DNA of 64,000 nucleotides. It comes from JAWAFC01 sp038890815. Lineage in GTDB: Archaea > Micrarchaeota > Micrarchaeia > Burarchaeales > JACRGF01. The DNA lies in assembly GCA_038890815.1 (NCBI GenBank), contig JAWAFC010000001.1, positions 1-64,000 of the forward strand. Direction: 5' to 3'. A program made the position numbers and the translations under genes. The notes beneath the pieces are model-generated. The model was not told the origin of the DNA and did no database searches. It was given only the letters and a program-made list of their open reading frames with translations. Below are positions 50,093 to 58,254 of the stretch, in pieces (within the stretch, counting starts at the first letter, position 1; the number at the start of each line of letters is the position of its first letter).

Positions 50093-50623
50093 ATGGGCCT
50101 TAGGCCTGCAAGAACGTGCAGGAGCTTGGATAAAGTGGCCTGGACTAGGTATTCGAAAAAGGTGCCCAGAAAGAGTTTTGTGAAGGCCCTCCCGCACAAC
50201 GCCGTGAGCGTTTATGTCATGGGGCAGGCCAATCCTGCATATGATATGCTTTTCCGCCTCGTCGCCGAAGAGGATGTGCAGGCGAGGGACAACGCGCTGG
50301 AGAGCGCCCGGCAAGCTGCCAACAAGTACCTAGAGAAAGTGCTGCAGGGCGGGTACTTACTGCGGGTGAATGTGTTCCCGCACAACGTCATCCGTGAGAA
50401 CAAGATGATTCTTGGCGCGGGCGCTGACCGCCTGCAAAAGGGCATGCGCCATGCCTACGGGCGACCCACTGACAGGGGGGCGAGGATTCACGCAGGGCAG
50501 ACGGTGTTCAGCCTTCTGACCACTTCTGAAAAGTCCGATATCGCGAGGGAGGCGTTGAGGAGAGCGAAGTGCAAGCTTCCCGGAAAGTTTTCGATAATTG
50601 CCACGCCTGCGGGCGCGGCCTGA
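50093..50623 (+). CDS. rpl10e: Ribosomal protein L10e/uL16
   Basis: 176 residues. Large-subunit protein near the peptidyl transferase centre. It begins MGLRPARTCRSLDKVAWTRYSK, has VFPHNVIRENKMILGAGADR and GMRHAYGRPTDRGAR, and ends in KLPGKFSI, all characteristic of archaeal/eukaryotic L10e. TATA-like CTTTATATATGCC lies about 55 bases upstream and a GAGAGGTAAT Shine-Dalgarno just before the ATG. Confidence 0.95.
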   Translation: MGLRPARTCRSLDKVAWTRYSKKVPRKSFVKALPHNAVSVYVMGQANPAYDMLFRLVAEEDVQARDNALESARQAANKYLEKVLQGGYLLRVNVFPHNVIRENKMILGAGADRLQKGMRHAYGRPTDRGARIHAGQTVFSLLTTSEKSDIAREALRRAKCKLPGKFSIIATPAGAA

Positions 50624-50644
50624 GAGCCAGTGGGAGGTGTTCGC

Positions 50645-52156
50645 ATGACAAAGGAACCTTTCATCAGCACCGATGTGGATAAAGTGCTGAAGTTGCTTAA
50701 GGAAAAAGGTCGCATGGAAATCGGCGAGCTTGCAAAAAACGCGGGCCTCGGAATCCATGATGTTGAGAAATGGTGCCGCATGCTGGAGGAGCAGGGGCTG
50801 GTCAAGATCGAATATCACCTCACACGCACTTATGCCGTGTGGCGAGGCGAGACAAAGCTTCCCACGCTTTCCCAGGCGGTGGCGCCGCGAGAGAGGCCAC
50901 AGCTGGAGGAAAAATTGGAGAGGCTCCTCGCTTCGGCGAGAGAGATCCAGCAGGAGATAAAGAGGCCGGCAGTCAAGCCAGAGGAGACCAAGCCGGAGAC
51001 CAAACCGCCAGCGCCAACACCAGCACCGGTACGCGGGGCCAAGCCCAAGGAAATAGTCGAGCTGTCTGAGGCGCTCAAAGCAAAAATTTCAGAAATAAAC
51101 CAAAAGGCTAGGGAAATTGAGGAGCTGAAGAACGAGCGTGAGGCTCTGCTGCACAATGCCTATCTGCCAATTGCAAAGAGGCTGGAGGCCGAGCTGGAGG
51201 CGCTCGAGGACCGCCTGCAGGCTAAGGAGACGCAGATACTGCGCCTGCGCCAGAGAGCCATCGAAATTCCCGACAAGATAAGCAACGTGGAGCTGGATGT
51301 GCTCAAGCTGAAGCAGAAGGAGGAGGAGGCGAGGAAGGCGCTCGAGGAGACCACCACCAAGATACAGCAGACCGTGAGCTTGCTGCGCGAGCTGCAGGCC
51401 GGTGTGGTAAGAAGCTCGGAAGAAGCGAGAAGGGCCATTGCCAGGGAGACGGAAACTCTCAACGACATGGAAAATGCGCTCGCCAAGCTCTCCGACATCG
51501 AGCGCGAGACGATGATGCATATAAAGGAGGCCCGGGAACGCATAGAGCAAGAGACCGCAAGGATAAAGAGCATGGAGGAAATGCTGGGAAAGCTTAAACA
51601 GAGCGAGAGCGAAACCAAAAAACGCATTGAGGAAGCGAGAGCGCGCCTGCAAAGCGAGAGCGCGCGTGTGACCGAACTGGAGAGCGCCATCACCGAACTA
51701 CGCAAGATCGACGAGTGGATAAACGCTTATCAGAAGGAATACGAGAAGAAGTTCGCCGAATTCACCGCGTATGTAAAGGAGAATGAAAGCGAATTCAATG
51801 CATTGCGCGAAGCGATTGAGACAGGCTTTGTGCGGAAATACCTCAAAGAGCTCAAAGAACTCAGCGAGAGCCACGAATACGAGGTTAAGCAGGTCCTTAA
51901 GAAAGAGGAAGCGCTGAACGCCAAGGCCGAAGCCGCAAAGAAGAGTCTGGCCCAGCTGATTCAGGAAAGCAAGGAAATCAGCACACGCTTTGAGGAACTG
52001 CTCAAGCAGATGGAGAGCGGCAGGAGCGCGAGCGAGCGCCTGCGCAGACTTGAGGAAAAGCGCGAGAAGGTTGAGGAAAAGCTTTCAGAGAGCGGGAAGA
52101 CGACAGCCAGCATTGAGGATGACCTGGCCGTGCTGTTTAGGGAAAAGAAAAAGTAG
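50645..52156 (+). CDS. Winged-helix protein with long coiled coil (503 aa)
   Basis: N-terminal winged-helix domain, about 1-75 (VDKVLKLLKEKGRMEIGEL, DVEKWCRMLEEQGLVKIEYH), a Pro/Glu/Lys linker at about 115-140 (KPETKPPAPTPAPV), then more than 300 residues of near-continuous coiled coil rich in Glu, Arg and Leu. ATG 50645 follows GGAGGTG by five bases. No ATPase domain, so it is not SMC or Rad50. It could be a DNA-binding, chromatin-organising or envelope-tethering protein. Follows rpl10e by 21 bases, so it may share that strong promoter. Confidence 0.7.
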   Translation: MTKEPFISTDVDKVLKLLKEKGRMEIGELAKNAGLGIHDVEKWCRMLEEQGLVKIEYHLTRTYAVWRGETKLPTLSQAVAPRERPQLEEKLERLLASAREIQQEIKRPAVKPEETKPETKPPAPTPAPVRGAKPKEIVELSEALKAKISEINQKAREIEELKNEREALLHNAYLPIAKRLEAELEALEDRLQAKETQILRLRQRAIEIPDKISNVELDVLKLKQKEEEARKALEETTTKIQQTVSLLRELQAGVVRSSEEARRAIARETETLNDMENALAKLSDIERETMMHIKEARERIEQETARIKSMEEMLGKLKQSESETKKRIEEARARLQSESARVTELESAITELRKIDEWINAYQKEYEKKFAEFTAYVKENESEFNALREAIETGFVRKYLKELKELSESHEYEVKQVLKKEEALNAKAEAAKKSLAQLIQESKEISTRFEELLKQMESGRSASERLRRLEEKREKVEEKLSESGKTTASIEDDLAVLFREKKK

Positions 52157-53149
52157 CTATTCAGCGGGCTTGCTGAGCTCTCTGTCAGCCTTCTGCCACA
52201 CCTCACCTATCTGTCTCTGCACGGTGTTGGCCAGCTCAGTGTAGGACGCGAAATATTTGTTGGCGAACAGCGCGCCAAAAGCAGCGGGGACCAGATTGAG
52301 CGCCATTGAGACGAGACCGGCTAGCGCCCCCCAGAAGTTTTTGGCCAAAAGAGCTCTTGCGGCCTCAACCCCCTCGCTTCCGGCATGCGCCAGCCCGAGG
52401 AGCGCTGTGACCGTTCCTCCCGCGATGATCGTTTTTGCCAGCCGGCTTTCCTTGAGCGATGCGAGAAAGGCCGGAATGTCGTGCCAGAAAAGCGCATACA
52501 GCACTTCCTCGGCGGCCTTCCTGACTTCCTCCCCTTTTGGAATAAGCCGCGCCAGCCCGATGGAGATTTTCCTGAAATTTTCTTCCGACTGCAACGCAGC
52601 CTCTGCCAGCAGGCCCTTGACCTTCTCAAGCAGCATCGCACGGCCCAAACGGGCGCTGCTGGCCAACATTGCAAGAAGAATGCGCGGCGCGCTGGGCGAG
52701 CGAGTGAGGAAGAGCTTTTCGGCCGCATCCGCAGCGATGTCGTCCGCAGGCGACTTCAGGCCAGCGTAGATTTTGGCCGGGCTTTCGTTGATTGCTGGAT
52801 TCATTTCCAACAGCGCCTTCACGAACTCTTTGGCTCTCGGGACATCCTCGCCTTCAATGCCGTAATAGAAAACAAGAGAAGTCGTCACGCGGTCCGCTGT
52901 GCTTCCTATAGGAAGCTTACGAATTTCATCGTATAGAGGGTGATCTCTAATTCTCATGGCAAGTTTGTTTCCTGCCACGATGTCCGGATCTATCTCAGTG
53001 GGCTTTGTTTTTTTCTTCTCCAGCCCTTCCCCCACATAGAGCTTTTTCAGAATGCGTTCAAAGTCCGCTGCATCCCTATTTGTGCCGCCGGCAAAAACGC
53101 GCGCGGCGAAGCGGATGCGGGCTGCCTCCCTTTTGGTGATTTGTTGCAC
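52157..53149 (-). CDS. Hypothetical protein with C-terminal membrane-like segment (330 aa)
   Basis: Helical N-terminal two thirds (ADFERILKKLYVGEGL, DEIRKLPIGSTADRV) then an Ala/Leu/Gly-rich region at about 235-300 (TIIAGGTVTALLGLAHAGSE, WGALAGLVSMALNLVPAAFG) likely to insert in or lie on the membrane. Family unknown. TTTAAATACC on the minus strand lies about 30 bases upstream. GTG 53149 is used; TTG 53155 is an alternative. It is tail-to-tail with the coiled-coil gene, their stop codons adjoining. Confidence 0.55.
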   Translation of the reverse strand: MQQITKREAARIRFAARVFAGGTNRDAADFERILKKLYVGEGLEKKKTKPTEIDPDIVAGNKLAMRIRDHPLYDEIRKLPIGSTADRVTTSLVFYYGIEGEDVPRAKEFVKALLEMNPAINESPAKIYAGLKSPADDIAADAAEKLFLTRSPSAPRILLAMLASSARLGRAMLLEKVKGLLAEAALQSEENFRKISIGLARLIPKGEEVRKAAEEVLYALFWHDIPAFLASLKESRLAKTIIAGGTVTALLGLAHAGSEGVEAARALLAKNFWGALAGLVSMALNLVPAAFGALFANKYFASYTELANTVQRQIGEVWQKADRELSKPAE

Positions 53150-53361
53150 GAGCAATTCTTTATGCGGTTATTGGTATTTAAAGATAGCTTTTCAGGGGGA
53201 GTGTTTGCAGGCAGCGACCTGTGGGATGATTTGATGAGGACTACAGCACCTGTTCAAAGAAAAGCTGAGCGCGATGTGAAAATCGCATTCTGAATGAACG
53301 GGGTGGGTCGCGCTCGAGGCGACCTCGGAGCGTGCGGAAGAGCGCGAGAGCGCGGCGCCGC

Positions 53362-53369
53362 TATAAATA
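53362..53369 (+). promoter_or_regulatory. TATA box of lipoprotein gene
   Basis: TATAAATA about 35 bases before the ATG at 53401. The rest of the gap 53190-53360 has no clear gene; a weak C/D-box-like pattern at 53231-53293 is discussed under findings. Confidence 0.5.
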
Positions 53370-53400
53370 AATTTACTATTTTCAATGCACAATAGGGAAA

Positions 53401-54039
53401 ATGAAACGCCTCGCGCTCGTGGTTGCCATCGCCATGCTACTGCTGGGATGCCCACTCCTCCCGGCCCCGCCGGCGCCCAACATCACACAGAATGCCACGC
53501 TGCCAATTATCCCGCCCGAGCCTCCTGCAAACATCACGCCCGCCACGCGCACGGTCCTCGTTTCTTATGAAGCCAACGAAACTTATGTGGAGGAGGTTGA
53601 GGTGCTCACGCGCGTGCTCGTCGGCCCGCAGAATGTGGAGGTGAAGAACCTCTCCATCGTCCGCTCGCAGAACGTCTCGAACAGCCAGGAGGAGTGTGCC
53701 GCCTCGCTCGTGCTGTCAAACCCCAACCCGTTTCATGTGTATTTCAATGCTGAGTATGATGGCGTGATGGACAGCGCGCCGCAGCACAACCTACACTTTC
53801 GGGTGAGCAACACGGTGACCGAGATGTACGCGCTAGCTGGCCGCGAGGTGGTCCTGCCATCGGGCATCTTCAAGCCCGAGCGGTATGTCGGGCCATACTC
53901 CTGTTACATCGACCTTGGCAGCGTGCGGATAACAATCCTCCCGCACGACGGCGTGCATTATGCTGAGCTCCCCAGGAAGCTCAATGTCACGAAAATGAGG
54001 ACTGTGGTGCTTTACAGGAATATCACGGTTCCTGCCTAA
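53401..54039 (+). CDS. Secreted lipoprotein-like protein (212 aa)
   Basis: Signal peptide with a lipobox-like LLLGC at residues 13-17, then a Pro/Asn-rich spacer (PAPPAPNITQNATLPIIPP) and a beta-rich domain of about 150 residues with several NxT/NxS sites. Two Cys pairs (EECAASL, YSCYID) may form disulfides. Probably anchored outside the cell by lipid. Family unknown. Convergent with the RNase J gene. Confidence 0.65.
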   Translation: MKRLALVVAIAMLLLGCPLLPAPPAPNITQNATLPIIPPEPPANITPATRTVLVSYEANETYVEEVEVLTRVLVGPQNVEVKNLSIVRSQNVSNSQEECAASLVLSNPNPFHVYFNAEYDGVMDSAPQHNLHFRVSNTVTEMYALAGREVVLPSGIFKPERYVGPYSCYIDLGSVRITILPHDGVHYAELPRKLNVTKMRTVVLYRNITVPA

Positions 54040-54055
54040 TTCTGTTTGCCAAAAA

Positions 54056-55405
54056 TCACAAGACGTATTTTTTCCCCTTTTCCACCACCACCGTTTTCTC
54101 GTTCGCTTCTCGGAATAGGCCCTGGTTCAGCGTGTGGATGGGGAAGACTTTCTTCGGCCCTATCCTTTCAATCATCTCAAAAATCTGGCTCTTGCTGGCA
54201 TGCCCGGAGGCATGCAGCTGGTGTTTCTTCAAACCGAACAGGTTGAGCCAGTTGTCGAGCACCTCATCAGAAATTTGGGAGAGGGGATCCTCCTCGAACG
54301 GCTCGCTCATGGAGTGAATGCACTCCCCGCCCACAGGGCGGATGTCGATGAGCTCGGGCAGGGCATAGAAGTCGAGCTCGACAATCAGTTTTGACTGATT
54401 CTCACGGATGAAATCCGAGGTTATGGCATGCTGGAGAAAGGGCTCCTCCCACAGCCCGGGCCTGAGCAGACGCCTGTCGTGGATGAGCAGGTTGGGATCT
54501 GAGAGGGGATCGGGCAGCCTGAGCTGTGGGTCTCGCTGAAGCGTGTGCAAGAGATGTGCCGTCTTTGTCGAGATCACGAGCTGCCTGCCCGTCGTCTTAG
54601 CCACCGTATAGAAAGTGCGGAAGCGGTCTATGTCGCGCGGGTAGCGCATGGCGAGTATGAACCGCTTGCTCTCGCGCGCCAGCCTCAGCGACTCCTCCAA
54701 CACCACCTGCTCGGAGTGATTTTTTCTCTTTTCCTCGGGCTGCACGCGCGTGCCCTCAATGATGAGGGCGTCGACATCGCTCTCGCTGGCCTTTTGCAGG
54801 AACTCGCCCGTCATGTCGGCGCGCGGCCCGTGCATGCGCAGGTCGCCGGTGTAGGCTATCGTGCCCTCGCTTGTTGTCACGATGTAGCCGTATGCGCCCG
54901 GCACCGAGTGATCCACATGAAAGGGCTTGAGAGAAATCGAATCCACCCGGATTTCCTTGCCAGTCCTGAAGGTCTCGAGCTTATTTTCCTCTGAGTAAAG
55001 CTCCACGCCGGCCATGGTCTGCTGCATTGAGTCCAGGATGAGCTTTGTGCACTCGCCGAGGTAAATGGGGATTTCTGGGTGCAGGTACTCGAGGTGCGCC
55101 ACGTGGTCGAAGTGCGCGTGTGTGATGAAGATGCCGTGGAACTCGGGCTCGCTGAATTTCAGTTCTGAGTGCGACAGCGCTTTTTTTGAATAAAGGCCGG
55201 GGAGGCTCGGCATGAGGCCGAGCGCGAGCAGGTCGCGCAGGCCGAACCGCTCGCGCGGCTTGAGGTAGGCCTCAGGCACGAAAAAATCATCGAGCAGCGT
55301 AAAGGACTGGCCAAAATCGAGGAAGACGCGCGTGCCTCGGTCCTCGATGAGTATTTTGTTGCCGCCTATCTCATTCACGCCACCAAAGAAGGTGAGCGAG
55401 GTCAT
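54056..55405 (-). CDS. rnj: RNase J-family beta-CASP ribonuclease
   Basis: 449 residues. TFFGGVNEIGGNKILIED starts the MBL fold, THAHFDHVAHL holds metal ligands, FHVDHSVPGAYGY, AYTGDLRMHG and IEGTR follow in RNase J order, and LHASGHASKSQI plus FPIHTLN close the beta-CASP part. RNase J degrades or trims RNA 5' to 3' in archaea. The C-terminal dimerisation domain of bacterial RNase J is absent, as usual in archaea. ATG 55405 lies about 28 bases from the TTTAAA at 55430. Confidence 0.88.
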   Translation of the reverse strand: MTSLTFFGGVNEIGGNKILIEDRGTRVFLDFGQSFTLLDDFFVPEAYLKPRERFGLRDLLALGLMPSLPGLYSKKALSHSELKFSEPEFHGIFITHAHFDHVAHLEYLHPEIPIYLGECTKLILDSMQQTMAGVELYSEENKLETFRTGKEIRVDSISLKPFHVDHSVPGAYGYIVTTSEGTIAYTGDLRMHGPRADMTGEFLQKASESDVDALIIEGTRVQPEEKRKNHSEQVVLEESLRLARESKRFILAMRYPRDIDRFRTFYTVAKTTGRQLVISTKTAHLLHTLQRDPQLRLPDPLSDPNLLIHDRRLLRPGLWEEPFLQHAITSDFIRENQSKLIVELDFYALPELIDIRPVGGECIHSMSEPFEEDPLSQISDEVLDNWLNLFGLKKHQLHASGHASKSQIFEMIERIGPKKVFPIHTLNQGLFREANEKTVVVEKGKKYVL

Positions 55406-55429
55406 GACGGGTAAATTATAAAAAATGAC

Positions 55430-55435
55430 TTTAAA
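55430..55435. promoter_or_regulatory. Bidirectional TATA element (RNase J / gcvT)
   Basis: TTTAAA inside the near-palindrome ATGACTTTAAATCAT. It is about 28 bases from the RNase J start at 55405 (minus) and about 26 bases from the gcvT ATG at 55459 (plus). No second TATA-like box lies in the 53-base gap. Confidence 0.55.
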
Positions 55436-55458
55436 TCATTCCCGAGAGTGTGGTTCCG

Positions 55459-56544
55459 ATGAAGCGCACACCGTTCAACGCCATCCACCGCTCGTTGGGT
55501 GCCAAGATGGTGGAATTCGGCGGATGGGAGATGCCCGTACAGTATTCCTCCATCATAGAAGAACACAATGCCGTGAGAAAAGCAGTGGGGCTCTTCGATG
55601 TCTCGCACATGGGGGAGATTGAAGTGAAAGGGGAAAGCGCGCTCGCCTTCATTCAGCACATCATCACGAACGATGCTTCAAAACTCGCCGACGGGCAGGC
55701 GCTATACACCCCGATGTGCAACGAGCGAGGAGGTATCGTGGATGACATGCTCGTATATCGCCGGAAAGCTGGCGATTTTTTCATTGTGGTAAATGCCTCC
55801 ACCACCGACAAGGACTGGGCTTGGATGAACGCGCACAATCAGCATGGGGCAGAACTGCGCAACATCAGCAGCGAGGTGGCGGAGCTCGCGCTGCAGGGGC
55901 CTAAGGCACAGGAGACTCTGCAGAAGCTCACCGATTTCAACCTCTCCTCCATCGCCTACTTCCACTTCGCCGAATTTCCTGTCGCGGGCGTGCCCTGCCT
56001 GGTATCGAGAACAGGCTACACGGGAGAAGACGGCTTTGAGATTTACTTTTCCCCCGAGCATGCCGAAAAGATGTGGCATGCGCTCATGGAGGCCGGCGCG
56101 GAGTTCGGCATAAAGCCATGCGGGCTGGGCGCGCGCGACACGCTGCGCCTTGAGGCGGGCCTCATGCTGTATGGGAACGACATAACCGATGACATCACCC
56201 CGCTCGAGGCGCCACTGGCATGGACGGTCAAGTTCGGCAAAGGGGATTTCATCGGCAGAGAGGCGCTCCTCGCAAACCCTCCAAAGCGCAAGCTGGTGGG
56301 GTTCGAGCTTCTTGAGCGCGCTGTCCCCAGGCACGGCAACGAGGTTTTCGTGAACGGGAAACAATTCGATGTGGTGACGAGCGGCACTTTCTCGCCGACG
56401 CTCGGCAAGCCAATCGGTTTCTGCTTTGTCCCCACCGAGCTTCCGCTGGGCAGCCCCATTCACATCAGGATTCGCGAGCGCCTCATCCCTGCAAGAACGA
56501 CGAGCCACAGGTTTTATGTCATCGCCCACCCGAGAGCGAGGTAA
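55459..56544 (+). CDS. gcvT: Glycine cleavage system T protein (aminomethyltransferase)
   Basis: 361 residues. Moves the methylene carbon from the H-protein lipoyl arm to tetrahydrofolate or an archaeal pterin, releasing ammonia. Conserved segments: VEFGGWEMPVQYSSIIEEH, LFDVSHMGEIEV, YTGEDGFEIYF, LGARDTLRLEAGL (Asp-Arg active site) and TSGTFSPTLGKPIGF. ATG 55459 is about 25 bases from the TATA element, so the message is probably leaderless; GTG 55450 is an alternative. Confidence 0.94.
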   Translation: MKRTPFNAIHRSLGAKMVEFGGWEMPVQYSSIIEEHNAVRKAVGLFDVSHMGEIEVKGESALAFIQHIITNDASKLADGQALYTPMCNERGGIVDDMLVYRRKAGDFFIVVNASTTDKDWAWMNAHNQHGAELRNISSEVAELALQGPKAQETLQKLTDFNLSSIAYFHFAEFPVAGVPCLVSRTGYTGEDGFEIYFSPEHAEKMWHALMEAGAEFGIKPCGLGARDTLRLEAGLMLYGNDITDDITPLEAPLAWTVKFGKGDFIGREALLANPPKRKLVGFELLERAVPRHGNEVFVNGKQFDVVTSGTFSPTLGKPIGFCFVPTELPLGSPIHIRIRERLIPARTTSHRFYVIAHPRAR

Positions 56545-56567
56545 GGCGCGCGAGCTAAAGCCGCAGA

Positions 56568-56576
56568 TTTTTAAAA
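56568..56576 (+). promoter_or_regulatory. TATA-like element before gcvH
   Basis: TTTTTAAAA at 56568-56576, about 27 bases before the gcvH ATG. It may give an internal promoter so that gcvH onward can be expressed apart from gcvT. Confidence 0.4.
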
Positions 56577-56598
56577 TTGAGCGGGAGTAAAGCTTTTG

Positions 56599-56973
56599 AT
56601 GAAATTCACCAAGGAGCATGAATGGGTGGAAATCAGAGAAGGGCTTGCCGTTGTGGGAATTACCGATTTTGCGCAAAAGGCTTTGGGCGACATCGTATCG
56701 CTCGAGCTGCCGAAGGTCGGCGCCAAGTTCAAACAGGGCGATTCCATAGCCGTTGTCGATTCCATGAAGGCGAGCAGCGATGTGTATGCGCCTGTGTCGG
56801 GCGAAGTCGTCGAGGTGAACACCGAGCTCCTCACGGCGCCACAGCTCGTCAACGAATCGCCGTACGAGAAAGGCTGGATGGTCAAGCTCAAGCCCTCCGA
56901 CCTAAAAGAACTCGACAAGCTGATGGATGAGAAGGCCTATGAGGAATACACAAAGAGCGCGCCTCGGCACTGA
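56599..56973 (+). CDS. gcvH: Glycine cleavage system H protein
   Basis: 124-residue lipoyl carrier that shuttles the aminomethyl group among P, T and L proteins. KFTKEHEWVEIREGLAVVGIT and VVDSMKASSDVYAPVSGEV are diagnostic; the lipoylated residue is Lys57. ESPYEKGWMVKL closes the domain. ATG 56599 is used; the TTG just before it is unlikely. Confidence 0.95.
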   Translation: MKFTKEHEWVEIREGLAVVGITDFAQKALGDIVSLELPKVGAKFKQGDSIAVVDSMKASSDVYAPVSGEVVEVNTELLTAPQLVNESPYEKGWMVKLKPSDLKELDKLMDEKAYEEYTKSAPRH

Positions 56974-56982
56974 TGGTCTGCC

Positions 56983-58254
56983 ATGAATTTCATCCCGCTA
57001 ACCGAAGAGGATAAGCGCGCCATGCTTGCCGCGATAGGCGTGGCGAGCGTGGAGGAGCTCATCGAGAGGGCAGCCCTTGCCCCCCGCCTGAACAGGCCGC
57101 TCAACCTGCCACAGCCCATGAGCGAGATGGAGCTCGCAGACCACATGCAGCGCCTGAGCGAAAAGAATAGGCTGTTGCGGATTTTTCGGGGCGCTGGCGC
57201 CTACAACCATTACATTCCCTCTGTGGTCAATCACCTTTTGCTCCGGGGAGAATTCTACACCGCCTACACGCCTTACCAGCCCGAGGTGAGCCAAGGGACC
57301 CTTCAGGCCATCTATGAGTTTCAGACCCTCGTGTGTCTGCTGACGAGCATGGATGTTGCCAATGCGGGCCTGTATGAGACCGGCTCGGCGCTCGCCGAGG
57401 CCTTCTTCCTCTCGCGCTCGCAGACGGGCAGGCGCGAGGTGTTTGTCGCCAACCCGCTGAATCCAGAATACGAAAAGACGCTGAGGACGTACGCGAGATC
57501 GTGCGGCTTCAGGATTGGGAAGGGGATTTCAGAAAAAACCGCATGCGCGATTGTTCAGAATCCGAATTACTTCGGCTGCATTGAGAAGGTGGATGAATTC
57601 GCTGAGGCCGCACACGCCGCAGGCGCGCTTTTGGTTGTGGCGGTCTCGGACCCCACCTCGCTCGCACTCCTCAAGCCTCCCGGCGAGTGCGGCGCGGATA
57701 TTGTGGTGGGAGACCTGCAGGCCTTTGGCAACAGCCTGAGTTTTGGGGGGCCATACGGCGCCTTCATGGCTGTGAGGAATGAGCATGTAAAAAAGATGCC
57801 CGGAAGGCTGGTGGGCATGACCGTGGATACGAGAGGCCAGAAGGGCTTTATCCTCACACTTCAGGCGAGGGAACAGCACATCAGGAGAGAGAAGGCGACC
57901 TCGAACATTTGCACAAATCATGCGCTGAATACGCTGGCCGCAACGATTTACCTTGCTCTCATGGGCAGGAGCGGCCTGCGCAGGGTCGCCGCGCTCTCCT
58001 TCAAAAGGGCGCATGAGCTCCAGCAGAAGCTTGCGCCTCTCGGTTTCGCCCTCCTCCATGATAAGCCCTTTTACAATGAGTTTGCGGTCAGCACGCCCAT
58101 TTCGGCAAAGAAACTCAACAGGGCGCTTTTGAAAAAAGACATTCTCGGAGGGCTCCCGCTCGGCAGGCGAGGATGGCTGCTGTGCGCTACCGAGATGACC
58201 ACGGGCGAGGATATCGAGGAGTTCGTCGCTGTGGTGGGCAAGGCGATCGCATGA
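56983..58254 (+). CDS. gcvPA: Glycine decarboxylase P protein, subunit 1
   Basis: 423 residues, the alpha half of the split P protein common in archaea and many bacteria. FRGAGAYNHYIPSVVNHLL, EFYTAYTPYQPEVSQGTLQ, MTSMDVANAGLYE-like LTSMDVANAGLYETGSA, GRLVGMTVDTRGQKGF and REKATSNICTNHAL are family signatures. It forms an alpha2beta2 enzyme with GcvPB, which holds the PLP lysine. Starts ten bases after gcvH. Confidence 0.95.
   Translation: MNFIPLTEEDKRAMLAAIGVASVEELIERAALAPRLNRPLNLPQPMSEMELADHMQRLSEKNRLLRIFRGAGAYNHYIPSVVNHLLLRGEFYTAYTPYQPEVSQGTLQAIYEFQTLVCLLTSMDVANAGLYETGSALAEAFFLSRSQTGRREVFVANPLNPEYEKTLRTYARSCGFRIGKGISEKTACAIVQNPNYFGCIEKVDEFAEAAHAAGALLVVAVSDPTSLALLKPPGECGADIVVGDLQAFGNSLSFGGPYGAFMAVRNEHVKKMPGRLVGMTVDTRGQKGFILTLQAREQHIRREKATSNICTNHALNTLAATIYLALMGRSGLRRVAALSFKRAHELQQKLAPLGFALLHDKPFYNEFAVSTPISAKKLNRALLKKDILGGLPLGRRGWLLCATEMTTGEDIEEFVAVVGKAIA

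Noticed and set aside
54056..55405. FttA (aCPSF1) transcription terminator nuclease
   Set aside because: No N-terminal KH domains and the motif order fits RNase J; the beta-CASP protein at 19885-21129 also lacks KH domains.
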